In this document: positions 30,744 to 40,322 of the stretch, piece by piece
Numbering within the stretch: the first letter of the stretch is position 1
How the letters are laid out: each line of letters begins with the position of its first letter
NCBI GenBank assembly: GCA_030849805.1
Contig: JASANZ010002161.1
Coordinates: 1 to 58,103 of the forward strand
Source: Sergeia podlipaevii
Lineage: Eukaryota; Euglenozoa; Kinetoplastea; Trypanosomatida; Trypanosomatidae
Length of the DNA stretch: 58,103 nt
Direction of reading: 5' to 3'
The notes under the pieces: generated by a model
What the model was told of the DNA's origin: nothing
Seen by the model: the letters and a program-made list of their open reading frames with translations, nothing else
The model's database searches: none
Translations under genes and position numbers: made by a program

Positions 30744-30767
30744 AAAAGAAGAGAGAGAGAGAGAGAG
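30744..30767 (-). promoter_or_regulatory. Polypyrimidine tract abutting a start codon
   Basis: On the sense strand this is (CT)n followed by TTCTTTT, directly before the ATG. The first downstream AG is at 30738-30739, inside codon 2; the nearest upstream AG lies before the tract. Confidence 0.5.
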
Positions 30768-30944
30768 CAGAGCTAAAACACAAGTGACTAAATGTTATAG
30801 TAAAAAAAAAAAAAAAGTGTAGCCGTAAATGTATATATAGATAAATAAAGAAGAGTGTAAAAAAAAAAAAGAAAGAAATGAGTAAGTACTAAAAAAGTGT
30901 CGTTGCAAATAATAATAATAAAAAAAGACAAACAGAGACTGCAC

Positions 30945-30965
30945 AATAATAATAATAATAATAAT
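30945..30965. repeat. (AAT)7 microsatellite
   Basis: Trinucleotide run in the spacer upstream of the His/Asn-rich gene. Confidence 0.9.
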
Positions 30966-31162
30966 CGTCATATAATCATATATAGTATATATATTTATCA
31001 TCAACACTATGTAGTGGAACAGTAACCCAGTGGCTAGTTGCGTTGATGATTTGTAGTATAATATATATATTTTTGTTGTTCATTCTTTATGTACATGTCT
31101 GTACTGCATACAGTATCTTTGCTCTTGACATCAAGTCAGAGTCATATGCTCGACAAAGGGAA

Positions 31163-31181
31163 AGAGAGAGAGAGAGAGAGA
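31163..31181. repeat. (GA)n microsatellite
   Basis: GA run, CT on the sense strand, in the 3' UTR of the beta-propeller gene or the spacer after it. Confidence 0.85.
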
Positions 31182-31287
31182 AAACAAAAAAAGAATAGTA
31201 GCAGCATCTGGCACTGCATTATTTTCACATCTCCGCAGGTGTGCACACTCCCACTTGTACAAGAGCAAAGAAGAGGAAGAGCGCCGA

Positions 31288-32163
31288 TTACAACGTGCAG
31301 CAGTACACAGTGGAAGAGCATGTGTTCTCATCAGAGAGCAGCACATACACGCAGGAGCCGTCCTCACCCATCGCCACAGCCCGCAGTTGTGAGCCGGGTG
31401 TCACAATTGTGCCCTTGTCAGCACCATGCCGATCCAGCACCATCACCCTCCCGTCCTCCGCATCGCCACTGCCCGAGTACACAGAGCCTACAGAGCTAGG
31501 TTCATACATCGCCACATACACACTGCCGTCTGCAGGATGCACGGCAACCCCCACCGGCCCCATGCTCCCCTGAAACTGACGGAAGACACTACCAACGTAA
31601 TGATTTCCACGAGGAACAAACCTGAGCAAGCGGTTAGCGCTTTGCTCACACACATACACACAGCCATCGCGGCCCACCGCAAGTCCAGTGGGCTGTTGAA
31701 GTCCTGTGGCGCACAGCGGCACTAGCTGTGATCGACCCTGCACAGTACGGAAGACCGCTCCGATGGGGTTTGCAATGGAGGAGTCCCCTTCGTAGCCTGC
31801 GTCGGAAAAGAAGACCTCGTCAGAGACTGGGCAGATTGCCACCGCAGTGGGACCAACCAGCGTACGACCTTCAAAGCGGTTGAAGTATGTAGTGGTCGTG
31901 CAGCTGGCTCCTGCGGCGGTGGCGACACGGCACGTCATGATGCACTGATCCGCGTGATTCGCAAGCAAAAAGTCGTGCGTTTTGGGGTCGACCGTGAGTC
32001 CAATCGGGGTCGTATCTGTCGTGCCCACGCTGACAAACAGCTTGCTACTGGGGACGGCTTGTACAACTTCTCCGCTAGAAGCACAGATGCCGAAGACGGA
32101 GCCATCTCTGTCCACTGTGATGCTGGTGATAAAGTGCTCGTTCGACTGTGCAAAGACCTCCAT
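31288..32163 (-). CDS. NHL/SMP-30-like beta-propeller protein
   Basis: 291 residues from an ATG. About six repeats of the NHL/SMP-30/strictosidine-synthase kind are visible: HFITSITVDRDGSVFGI, PIGLTVDPKTHDFLLAN, PTAVAICPVSDEVFFSDAG, PTGLAVGRDGCVYVCEQSANRLLRF, GPVGVAVHPADGSVYVAMYE and LRAVAMGEDGSCVYVLL. The FFSDAGY...NPIGAVFRT segment is reminiscent of the strictosidine synthase/APMAP group. No signal peptide or membrane span is seen, so it is probably cytosolic. The whole protein is one six-bladed propeller. It could be a scaffold or a small-molecule hydrolase; metal-ligand positions cannot be assigned by eye. The family type is fairly sure, the function unknown. Confidence 0.75.
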   Translation of the reverse strand: MEVFAQSNEHFITSITVDRDGSVFGICASSGEVVQAVPSSKLFVSVGTTDTTPIGLTVDPKTHDFLLANHADQCIMTCRVATAAGASCTTTTYFNRFEGRTLVGPTAVAICPVSDEVFFSDAGYEGDSSIANPIGAVFRTVQGRSQLVPLCATGLQQPTGLAVGRDGCVYVCEQSANRLLRFVPRGNHYVGSVFRQFQGSMGPVGVAVHPADGSVYVAMYEPSSVGSVYSGSGDAEDGRVMVLDRHGADKGTIVTPGSQLRAVAMGEDGSCVYVLLSDENTCSSTVYCCTL

Positions 32164-32190
32164 CGTGATAATCGATATATATAAATACTT

Positions 32191-32192
32191 CT
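32191..32192 (-). promoter_or_regulatory. Predicted trans-splice acceptor AG, beta-propeller gene
   Basis: The sense strand shows a T/G-rich tract at about 32212-32193 ending GCTTTAG, 27 bases before the ATG. Inferred. Confidence 0.4.
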
Positions 32193-32610
32193 AAAGCAAA
32201 ACACACAAACACAAATAATAATAATAATAAATAATAATAAAGGAAAGATAATATATAGTAGGAAACTGGTATATTCTATTCGTGTCCTTCTTGAACTTCT
32301 CTATTCTGGAAAAATTATAAACAATCGTTGAAGAAAAATAATGATAATAAAAAAGGAAGTCACAAACAAACAAAAAAAAAGATATGCACTGTTTCATGGC
32401 ACAGACGCACCAAGACCTCCAGTCAGGTGTATACAGCAAAAGTAAATAAAATGATAATAATAATAATTAATAAAAAGCACTACAAAAAGAAGCAGAGCGT
32501 CTGTAGAACATAAAGAGAAAGCAAATCGTCGTCTTATATGCTTTTTTTTGTTTTGTTTTTTATTCACTCAATTCTTTTAAGAAATGTTAATCGTAACGAC
32601 GCGTGTTGCC
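32193..32610. other. Intergenic spacer
   Basis: Several AAT/ATA microsatellite stretches (32214-32239, 32452-32472) and A-runs. No gene seen. Confidence 0.5.
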
Positions 32611-33648
32611 TTACATTAGTGTCCAGCCACTGGTAATTACTGGTGATGCCGTGGCACTAGAGTCGTGAACCTTAACAGTCACGCTCGCATCCTCCTCCTC
32701 CTCGTCTTCATCGCTACTCCCATTGAGAGCGGAGAGAAGTTGCTCCATTTCCTCAATCGATACCGCAGGAGCCCCTCCTCCCAATGGCACCGACTTGACT
32801 GCCTCCAAGCCAGAAAAGGCACTACTACTGGCAGCGCCGGTAGCCTCCCTGTTGCCCGCTCGCTCCTCCGCTTCTTCCTCCTCCATCAACTTGATGTGGC
32901 GCTCCTGCTCCACCCAGTATTCCTGAAAGAGAAACTGCAGAACTAGACCACACACCCACCGCAGCTCAGAGAGGAGCGGCAGAGCACCGTGGGCCACACG
33001 CTGACGCACCTCCACCGCTTCCTCTGGAAACCCAATCTCTCGCGCGCGCTTCCTGTACGTAGTGCCCCCCTCTCCAGTTGCGAAGGAGCCCGTCATGACG
33101 TGCACCGCACGTGAAATCGCCGCGCCATAGCAGTGCGCTGCAAACTGCCCCCCTCCGTATACCGACTGAGCACCCTCATTACTACCACCAGAAGCGTCGC
33201 CTTCGTCCACTAGTACTGCATTCATAAGCAGCTCCGTTGCTTCAACATAGGAGGGCAGCGTACGTTGCTTCCGCACCCGCGCATGCCAGACACGAAATCG
33301 CCGCATCGCCTCCTGCTTTTCACGAGGACTTGCACTCCCGTTGAAGATGACCTCCTTGATGCCGCGCCACTCGGACCAGTCGTGGCCAAAGAGAGACTTG
33401 CACACGCCATCTTTAATGTTACTGTTGGCTACCGCGGTGGTGGTACTCGAGGCAGCAGCTGTGGCAGCAACAGCACCAGCGGAGGACGCGGAAGCAGGTG
33501 CCTTCGGTTGTGAAGCTGTGCGTGCCACCTTGCGTGGTGCACCCAGGTCGCCGAGTTCCTCCAAACCTGACTTGATGCGATGGCCACGAAGCCGCTTTTG
33601 TGATACGGCAGCTCTTTTAGCAGCCTCCTTGGCCGTGTGCGAAGACAT
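32611..33648 (-). CDS. Las1-like HEPN-domain ribosome-biogenesis RNase
   Basis: 345 residues from an ATG, shorter than yeast (502) or human (734) Las1. After a basic, Ala-rich N-terminus the Las1 core spans ~88-245: DWSEWRGIKEVIFNG, RFRVWHARVRKQRTLPSYVEATELLMNA (the W..R....LP..VE.T motif), SVYGGGQFAAHCYGAAISRAVH, IGFPEEAVEVRQRVAHGALPLLSELR, and FLFQEYW. Las1 with Grc3 cleaves ITS2 in pre-rRNA using a HEPN R-x4-H motif, usually RHxxTH. Here it is R215-QRVA-H220: Arg and His are kept, but the inner His and Thr are Gln and Ala. A Glu-rich helix and an acidic tail (SSDEDEEEED) follow. Expected in the nucleolus. Good family match; activity likely but not certain. Confidence 0.82.
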   Translation of the reverse strand: MSSHTAKEAAKRAAVSQKRLRGHRIKSGLEELGDLGAPRKVARTASQPKAPASASSAGAVAATAAASSTTTAVANSNIKDGVCKSLFGHDWSEWRGIKEVIFNGSASPREKQEAMRRFRVWHARVRKQRTLPSYVEATELLMNAVLVDEGDASGGSNEGAQSVYGGGQFAAHCYGAAISRAVHVMTGSFATGEGGTTYRKRAREIGFPEEAVEVRQRVAHGALPLLSELRWVCGLVLQFLFQEYWVEQERHIKLMEEEEAEERAGNREATGAASSSAFSGLEAVKSVPLGGGAPAVSIEEMEQLLSALNGSSDEDEEEEDASVTVKVHDSSATASPVITSGWTLM

Positions 33649-33664
33649 TGCAGGTGTGTAAATG

Positions 33665-33666
33665 CT
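33665..33666 (-). promoter_or_regulatory. Predicted trans-splice acceptor AG, Las1-like gene
   Basis: The sense strand has TCTTCTTCTTTTTATACCTCTCTC at about 33690-33667, then AG 16 bases before the ATG. This is the cleanest tract-plus-AG in the window. Inferred. Confidence 0.5.
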
Positions 33667-34177
33667 GAGAGAGGTATAAAAAGAAGAAGATCAAGAGGTG
33701 CTCAGTATGACTTACTCTTTTTGAAAAAAAAAAGTTGTTCTTTCTTCCCGCTTTCACTTCACAAGCAATCGGGGTACTACCAAAGAACGTGTGTGTATGT
33801 GTGTGTGTATGTGTCAGGAAAGTAAAAAACAACAGAGTGAAGTAAATAATAAAATAAGTAAAAAGAGAGAACTTCAGAATCATAGACAAAGGCACTCCCA
33901 TAAAGGCAGATGCAATGAATCATGTACAACCCAGCAAAAATCTTCATAACACTATAAAATATGATTCCATGTTGTGAAAAGCCATGTATGAAACATAAAT
34001 CAGCAATAATTATTTTTAAAATAAAAAAAAAACGGTACGCTAATGCAAAACACTTCTCCCGCCTTTCATTTCTCATCTCCGAGTGCAAGCACAGATAAGG
34101 AAACAGAAAAAGAAAGCACACAAGACAAAATCGTCAGAGTCATGCTGTGCTCACTGCACTCCTCAGATCCACTAGAA
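33667..34177. other. Intergenic spacer
   Basis: A TG-rich stretch at 33789-33813 and A-runs at 33724-33732 and 34022-34031. A Phe/Tyr-rich minus-strand frame here was rejected. Confidence 0.5.
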
Positions 34178-35146
34178 TTACGCGTGCACGCTCCCACTTG
34201 ACGCTGGAGTTATCTCCATAGAAGCGATAGCAGCGCGGCTTTCATCAAACGACATAGTGCTGCTGGCGGTACTCGAGTGTGTAAGCATCCACTTGCGCTC
34301 CTGGTGCTCGAGAAGCCGCGTGCAGCTATCAAAGCAAAAGAAAATGATCGCGTTTGAGGGGAAGGAGCGGAGGGCGGTCAAGGTGTAGCCTCTATACAAC
34401 GCTCGCACGCCACCTTCTCGGTACACCTCACGCAATGCCTTCCACACGGTGTATTGCGCGTAGACAGAATCTACTTGAATGCGTGTCTTCACAACATCAG
34501 CTGGAAACAGGATCGTCCAAAACGCTACACCGGCGCAGCCCCCCGCAAACATGAGTTTATGCGCAGGAAGATCCTTTGGACTCTCACCTGGGGCGGTCAT
34601 CCTGGCGCGGAGGAAGTCGTACGTACCACACCACGCCGCTGTACCAGGAATCTCCCGCATCAAGGTAGCCGAGCCGCCCTTGTACAGCCCTCTAATGCCC
34701 CCTTGTCTATATATTTGCTTCGCACAGTCCCAAGAACCATGGTAATGACGCTTGACCACCCCGTCATCCGCTTGCATGCGGCACTTGACCAACTCGAAGG
34801 GAGTTAAGCAAAGCGCAGATGCCACCCCACTGCCGCACCCTCCTATGAATATTTGCAACACCGTCGGCCGATCCACGTCGGCGCCGATCTTCCGCAGCGT
34901 CCACTTATACGACACAAAGACGCATGCGTGCTCAAAGCCAGAAGCGACAAGGCGGGCCGTAACGCCGCGGTAAAACCCCATAAAGCCATCTGAGCGGTAG
35001 AGCTTCACCGCGCAGTCTACGTAGCCATTATACCGTGAACTGTCGTAGCTCTGCAGAAGCACCTTGACGGTGTCAAAAGGGTACTCCAACAGCATTCCCG
35101 CGACACCACCAATTGTACCCGCAATAAAGTCATTAGTTTCATGCAT
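34178..35146 (-). CDS. Mitochondrial carrier, ornithine/carnitine-carrier type
   Basis: 322 residues from an ATG. Three carrier repeats are present with signatures YPFDTVKVLLQ (~22-32), TPFELVKCRMQ (~115-125) and FPADVVKTRIQ (~214-224), the defining P-x-D/E-x-x-K/R motif of SLC25 inner-membrane carriers. Contact-site residues match the ornithine/carnitine subgroup: GFEHACVFVSY (E72) on helix 2, MREIPGTAAWCGTY (R164, E165) on helix 4 and ALRSFPSNAIIF (R260) on helix 6. An RE pair on helix 4 is typical of basic amino acid or acylcarnitine carriers. The exact substrate is inferred. The C-terminal ~35 residues are a Ser/Thr-rich tail. Its immediate upstream neighbour in the unit is a second carrier. 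Confidence 0.88.
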   Translation of the reverse strand: MHETNDFIAGTIGGVAGMLLEYPFDTVKVLLQSYDSSRYNGYVDCAVKLYRSDGFMGFYRGVTARLVASGFEHACVFVSYKWTLRKIGADVDRPTVLQIFIGGCGSGVASALCLTPFELVKCRMQADDGVVKRHYHGSWDCAKQIYRQGGIRGLYKGGSATLMREIPGTAAWCGTYDFLRARMTAPGESPKDLPAHKLMFAGGCAGVAFWTILFPADVVKTRIQVDSVYAQYTVWKALREVYREGGVRALYRGYTLTALRSFPSNAIIFFCFDSCTRLLEHQERKWMLTHSSTASSTMSFDESRAAIASMEITPASSGSVHA

Positions 35147-36569
35147 TTGCTAATATGGATAATACTAAATAGATATACACAATGCTGTTGGTAAATATAT
35201 ATAGTTTTGCCTGTGTATGTGTGTGCGTGTGTATACCTGTAAAGACTCTATCATACTAATTCAAGTAGGAGTTGAAGATATTTTTATATAGTAAATATGA
35301 AAGCGGTCGTTGGCAGCGGAGAACCTACGTGAGTTCTATTGCACGAGAGTTCGCACAACAACAAAAAAAGAAAATGCGTATATAGAGCCGGGCTGTAGGG
35401 AAAGGATTGAGTGCAATATGTCAGCGTACCATTAGAAAGCTACGCCGCTGCACACCTTTTCTGTTTGTAACTATCGCTTGTTTGCTTGCACCCTTTCAAT
35501 ATATATATATATATCATTATAATAATAAATAAAGAGATGATAGAAGAGAATATAGTGAGTGCACAGAACTTCATGATAATTATACATAAAAGAAGTAGCC
35601 TCAGTTTGAGACATTAAAACATACTTAGCAGGACAAACACGTACTCGCACGCAATGGCACAAGCAATTCATCCTCTCTCTCCCCTATCTCATTATATATG
35701 TTTATTTATTTATTTATTTTTATTGTAAAAAGACACGCTGAAAAAAAAAAAAAAATGCGAAACACGAAAGGTCGGATGAGAAAGTCCTCACATCATTGTA
35801 TCGTGCACAACGGTCGCTAGCAGAACGGAAAATCCAAAAAAAAAAAAAAAAAAAGCACGCAACAAGTCATATCTGCCCTCAACCTCACTCACAACTCTGC
35901 TATAATTTTAATTTGAAAAAAAGAGGGGAGCATCGCTCAGCAGCTCCATTCCCAGATCAATCCACGACTTACCAACCAGCGTACATCTTTCGTTCATTTA
36001 TTCCCTTCTTCCCCCCCCCCCTCCTTTGTAGTGAAGTCTTCGTTGTGAAGAAGTTTAAATGAACAGTAGCGTATCCACACCGCAACATTCAACAACGTAG
36101 CCTCATGTACACGCAATATTGCTTCTCAACAAATATTTCTTTATCTTCTTATTATTCTTTGTTGCTCATCAAATGCATTTAGCAGAAATAGAAGCGGGGT
36201 GTGTGTGTGTTTGTTCATTTTTGAGAAAAGTCAGATATTCATTGGTAAATCAGCACATTCCCCATATATATGCATATTGAAGATAGCGAGAAAACGAAGT
36301 CGTTTCTAAATGAAAGGACAATTAGCAAAAAAAAAGGACAAAACAAAAAATGAAAAAGAAAGGAAAAAAGATTAAATAGAAAATTATTTATTTATTTTTT
36401 TCAAAGACAAGAACACCCACTGAAAAAATGAATAAAATCATAAAACAGTAACAATGAAAAAGGGGGAAAAAAAATAGCGATCAGTGATGCACTACATAGT
36501 GCACCTGCAACGAAAGTACCCACGTAGTTGTTGAGCTACGTAAATACTAACAGAAAAGGTCAGAAGAAT

Positions 36570-36600
<31 letters not shown>

Positions 36601-36663
36601 ATATATCCTCCACATGATGCTCATAAACCAACAAAAAGAAAAAAAGAAGAAAAAAGAAAAGTG
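35147..36663. other. Intergenic spacer, 1.5 kb
   Basis: AT-rich, with (TTTA)n at 35700-35720, A-runs at 35742-35755 and 35837-35854, a C10 run at 36013-36022 and (CT)13 at 36570-36595. No convincing gene; short plus-strand frames are Lys-rich artefacts. Confidence 0.5.
36570..36595. repeat. (CT)13 microsatellite
   Basis: Perfect CT run about 70 bases downstream of the second carrier gene's stop codon, so probably in its 3' UTR. Confidence 0.9.
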
Positions 36664-37659
36664 CTACGCATTCCACATATACGCATCCACCTTACAACGG
36701 TCAACAGCAGGAGCTATGCGGCCCTGCTTAAGTTGTGGTCGATGCGGTGGTGATTCCTTTCGATACGACCGTAACCGTGAAGAGCACCACTCATACATGG
36801 TGAACACAACGCCACAAGAGGGAAAGGAACGCAAGGCAGTCAGGCCCCAGCCACGGTACAGCCCGCGCACCACACCACTTTCCTTGTAGACATGACCAAA
36901 AGCTCGTAGAAACCCCATGCGCGACACCCTACTGTCCACCTGCATCCGTGTTTTTACTACATCGGCAGGAAAAAATATAGTCCAGTACGCACAGCCACTG
37001 CACCCGCCAGCAAGCATTGACTTCCATAGTGGCAGTGTGCCACTGTCGCCGCTCACTTGCCAAGACGGCACACCCAACCATTCACGCATCTGCTCGTACG
37101 TCATAAAGTAAGCGATGTTGCCCGGCACCGCACGAGCAACGGTTCCTGTAAAGCCACAATAGAAACCGCGAAGTCCTTGGCGGCGCCACGTGGCTTGAGC
37201 AAAAGCAAAGGAGTTACCGTGTTGCATTACGCTACACGGCAGCATGTTATGTACCTGCATGTTGCACTTGACGTACTCAACAGGTGTAAGGATGAGCGAC
37301 ACAACCATACCCGTTATCGCCGCCGCAGTCCACTTCTGCCACGAGCGTAGTGCTGGCGTACATGTCACAGGGTGCTGCTGCTCGCTCTTCTTACTGAGAT
37401 GGTGGAGGGCGGTGTTATACGTGGTAAACAGCACCGCGTTCTCTAAACCCTGTGCCATCAGCGGGACAGGGAGCCCCTTGTAAAAGGCAAAAATGCCCTC
37501 TCTTCTGACAATGCGACATGCGCAGTTCCAGTAGCTAGAGTACAAAGATCCACCATACACCTGCATCCGCGTCTTGAGTACATCAAGTGGGTAGTCAAAT
37601 GTCACTGCTATCATGCCAGCGACAGTGCCAGAGGCCATGTGATTTAGTGCAGTCTCCAT
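36664..37659 (-). CDS. Mitochondrial carrier, divergent paralogue of its neighbour
   Basis: 331 residues from an ATG. Carrier signatures are YPLDVLKTRMQ (~23-33), TPVEYVKCNMQ (~125-135) and FPADVVKTRMQ (~230-240). Overall layout, helix-2 Glu (GLENAVLFTTY, E73) and helix-6 Arg (ALRSFPSCGVVF, R277) match the neighbouring carrier, so the two are probably an old tandem duplication. The helix-4 contact motif differs: VARAVPGNIAYF (R176, A177) replaces MREIPG, losing the acidic partner. That suggests a changed substrate. An insertion HNMLPCSVMQHGNSF after the second signature is also distinct. Inner mitochondrial membrane expected; substrate not assigned. Confidence 0.87.
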   Translation of the reverse strand: METALNHMASGTVAGMIAVTFDYPLDVLKTRMQVYGGSLYSSYWNCACRIVRREGIFAFYKGLPVPLMAQGLENAVLFTTYNTALHHLSKKSEQQHPVTCTPALRSWQKWTAAAITGMVVSLILTPVEYVKCNMQVHNMLPCSVMQHGNSFAFAQATWRRQGLRGFYCGFTGTVARAVPGNIAYFMTYEQMREWLGVPSWQVSGDSGTLPLWKSMLAGGCSGCAYWTIFFPADVVKTRMQVDSRVSRMGFLRAFGHVYKESGVVRGLYRGWGLTALRSFPSCGVVFTMYEWCSSRLRSYRKESPPHRPQLKQGRIAPAVDRCKVDAYMWNA

Positions 37660-38393
37660 GTTAAATCTAAACTGCTTCGTACGCTTAGGCTTTATATGTA
37701 TATATATATACTTTAAAAGCGTGGTTGCACAATGTTATTATTTTGATATTTTTTCTTCTCTCCCGTACCCTCAAAGGGAGAAAAAAAAAAAAGAGAACTG
37801 TTTCTGAAGACAAGAGAAAAATATCTTGTCGCTTTCTATAACTGAATATTTTCACTGCTTAACACTTGTGGTGTAACACACACTACACACAGATAGTAAA
37901 GTTAGTGAGAACCAAGAGACAACAAGAGCAGCCCCATCACGTCCCACTGTATATATGCCACTTTTCTTGATCGTCGCTTCAAATCAGAAAAAAAAAAAAT
38001 GTAGATCAAGTTAAAAGATAGTAAGACGGATTCGCTTGGCTAGTGTGCCACTATTTTTTTTTTAAAAAAAGTACATGCCGCACAAAAATGATGTGTACAC
38101 CGTGAGGGAATTTTCGAGAAAACAGAGAAAAAAAAAACGAGGAGAACGAAAAAAGAAAAAGACAATAATGTTATGCGTGTTCATCTACTGGTGCGTCTGA
38201 CAGCAATCGCAATAATAATTCAAAAAGGATGACACAACGTGCTGCTGTTTAGTATGACAAGAGAGGGAGAGAAAAAGAAAAAAAAGAACTTCTGTTTCTA
38301 ATGGTCGTTCCCATTCAACGAAAAAAAGCATCCATTTTCACTATCATCACTCGGTACCGTGTACAGTACAGTGTATGCGTGTCAAGCCCACAA
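37660..38393. other. Intergenic spacer, 0.73 kb
   Basis: Holds a T10A7 junction at 38054-38070 and several A-runs. No gene seen. Confidence 0.5.
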
Positions 38394-38798
38394 CTACGGA
38401 CCTTGCTTCCTCTTCTTTCGAGAGGGAAGTCGCGCTTCCTCTTGCGACCAGTCCGCAGAGTTCACGTCAGTGTGGTCCTCCTCGCCGATATCGTCGTCCC
38501 CAGGGAGTCCATCCCAGGCACCCCCAGCGCCACCGCTACTACCGGTGACACCACCGTTCGCCTGCATCCAACCTCCAAAGAGTTCGTAACTAAACCCTTG
38601 AGCCGCATTTAAAAAGTTAAGTACTTCATCATATGCATCTGTAGAGGGACCTGGTTCCACCTTCTCTGGACCCGCCACACACTTGCTGGGCTCCTCTTCG
38701 CTCCGCTTGCTGCTGCTATAAGTAGCACCTGTGTACTCGGCAAGTCGTGTGCCCTGAGTCACGTTTGTAAACTGAATAAATGCGGTGTTGATGTTCAT
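38394..38798 (-). CDS. Small hypothetical acidic protein
   Basis: 134 residues from an ATG. The N-terminus MNINTAFIQFTNVTQGTRLAEY looks ordered. The middle has FLNAAQGFSYELFGGWMQ, then a Gly-rich stretch, an acidic segment (DGLPGDDDIGEEDHTD), and a basic C-terminus (PSRKKRKQGP) that could be a nuclear localisation signal. There is no membrane span. Coding-type composition against the AT-rich flanks supports it. No family recognised. It could be a small nuclear or nucleolar factor, but that is inferred only from the basic tail. Confidence 0.6.
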   Translation of the reverse strand: MNINTAFIQFTNVTQGTRLAEYTGATYSSSKRSEEEPSKCVAGPEKVEPGPSTDAYDEVLNFLNAAQGFSYELFGGWMQANGGVTGSSGGAGGAWDGLPGDDDIGEEDHTDVNSADWSQEEARLPSRKKRKQGP

Positions 38799-38941
38799 GC
38801 CCCTTTTTTTGTGTGTCCCCAGAGCACAAATAGTACTTTTTTTTCTTCTTTTCTTTTTGCTTGTGTGTAGATGAGCAACTGCTCGTTGCTGCTATATTTT
38901 TTTTTGTTGTTTCTCTTGTTTTGGCTGTAGAGTCGACGCTT

Positions 38942-38949
38942 TATATATG

Positions 38950-38983
<34 letters not shown>
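38942..38983. repeat. (TA)n microsatellite with TG interruptions
   Basis: Nearly perfect TA repeat with two TG interruptions, upstream of the small acidic gene. Confidence 0.92.
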
Positions 38984-39652
38984 AAGAAAAAGAAGAAGGC
39001 AGGGAACACTTATGAGAAAAACGAGTTGAGATACGTAACAATAAACAAAATAGAAGCAATTATCTATAGATGGTAAGAAAACTTGGAGTGCGTAAGAACA
39101 CCAGTTTCTACCATCACACAGTCTTCTGACGCTCTGAACCACTCGTCTAACAAGTTGTCAGCAACAAAAGAAGAGAGAGAGAGGGAAGAAGTACATACCC
39201 TTCTCGTATGTCCACGTTATTGGATCTTCTGATTTTGATTTTTATTTTTCTAGTGATGCTCATTTCATAAATGGGGGTTCAGTATATAAAAAGTTTGTTA
39301 TCATTTATAATTATTGTTTGTCACACACTTTTTTTTCCTTGACTATTCGCCCTTTTGCTTCCCCAAGGTGCGTGTCCGTGTGCTTTTGTACCAATTTTCA
39401 CTGTATTTTTTTTTTTTTACAAATAATAATAATAAGGGAAAAAAATGGAAAAGCACCTCAACGCTAATACAATAAGATACGGTTCACTAATCCTTCTTCC
39501 AAAAAAAAAAAAAAAAAGAGATGATTACCTTGTCAAAGAAGATGAAACAATTGCAAGGGCAAGCAAAACTACTGCCACTCCCTTCCCTACACACACACAC
39601 GCACAGACGCGCGCGCGCTCAGACAAATACATATAGAGATACAAAAATTGAC

Positions 39653-39671
39653 TGGTAGGTAGGTAGGTAGA
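39653..39671. repeat. (TAGG)n microsatellite
   Basis: Tetranucleotide repeat in the spacer downstream of the first PRL gene. Confidence 0.8.
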
Positions 39672-40322
39672 TTGGCAGATGTATTCAGCGCAGCTTGTCA
39701 ACTCTCGTCTTCAAGTACTTTATTCACTTTCTTTTCGTATAATATTATTTCAAACAACAAACAAGACGGATCGTGTGAGGAGATGCACCTTCATCTCCCC
39801 CTCTCCACATACAGGCAATACTCTTTCAAACTCATACTGCATTCCTGACTATACCACACAATGCATTTCTTCTCACTCCTATATGTAACATAAAAAGGTG
39901 ATAAAAGGCAAAAAAGAAAAAAAAAACATCACAACAACAACTACCAAAATGCAAAGAGCATTTCGAACTGTTGAGTTATATATCGTCACAGCCTCTTCCC
40001 TTTTCTTCGTTTTGATGGAGGAGAAGATGCATGTAGGCAGCAGAACATATTTTGCTCCTCAGGAGATTGCAATATTAACTTTTCTTCCACCGTCCTTTCT
40101 AATCATTATTACCTATTTTGATTCGCGGGTCTTCTCCCAAAGCCTCTCTCCATCCCCCCCTACCATCTAAGCACACCATAAACTCCCCGATAGCACTGAC
40201 AGGTAGTGAAACAATGAAAAAAAAAAGGGAAGGGAAAAATGTACGCGTGTGTGGGCGCTCAATCGCGGTTTCTTTTTTTTTGCTTTCTTTTTTGCTTTAT
40301 TTTTTTTAGTTATTATTGGAAC

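Larger units (their letters stand above)
30768..31287. other. Intergenic spacer
   Basis: Contains (AAT)n at 30945-30965 and (GA)n at 31163-31181, plus A-runs. No gene seen. Confidence 0.5.
38799..40322. other. Intergenic spacer, 1.5 kb
   Basis: Rich in microsatellites: (TA)n at 38942-38983, A/T runs at 39408-39419 and 39500-39516, a CA/CG mix at 39588-39618 and (TAGG)n at 39653-39671. No gene supported. Confidence 0.5.

Noticed and set aside
38795..39142. 115-codon minus-strand frame upstream of the small acidic gene
   Set aside because: Includes Tyr-Ile repeats translated from the (TA)n microsatellite.
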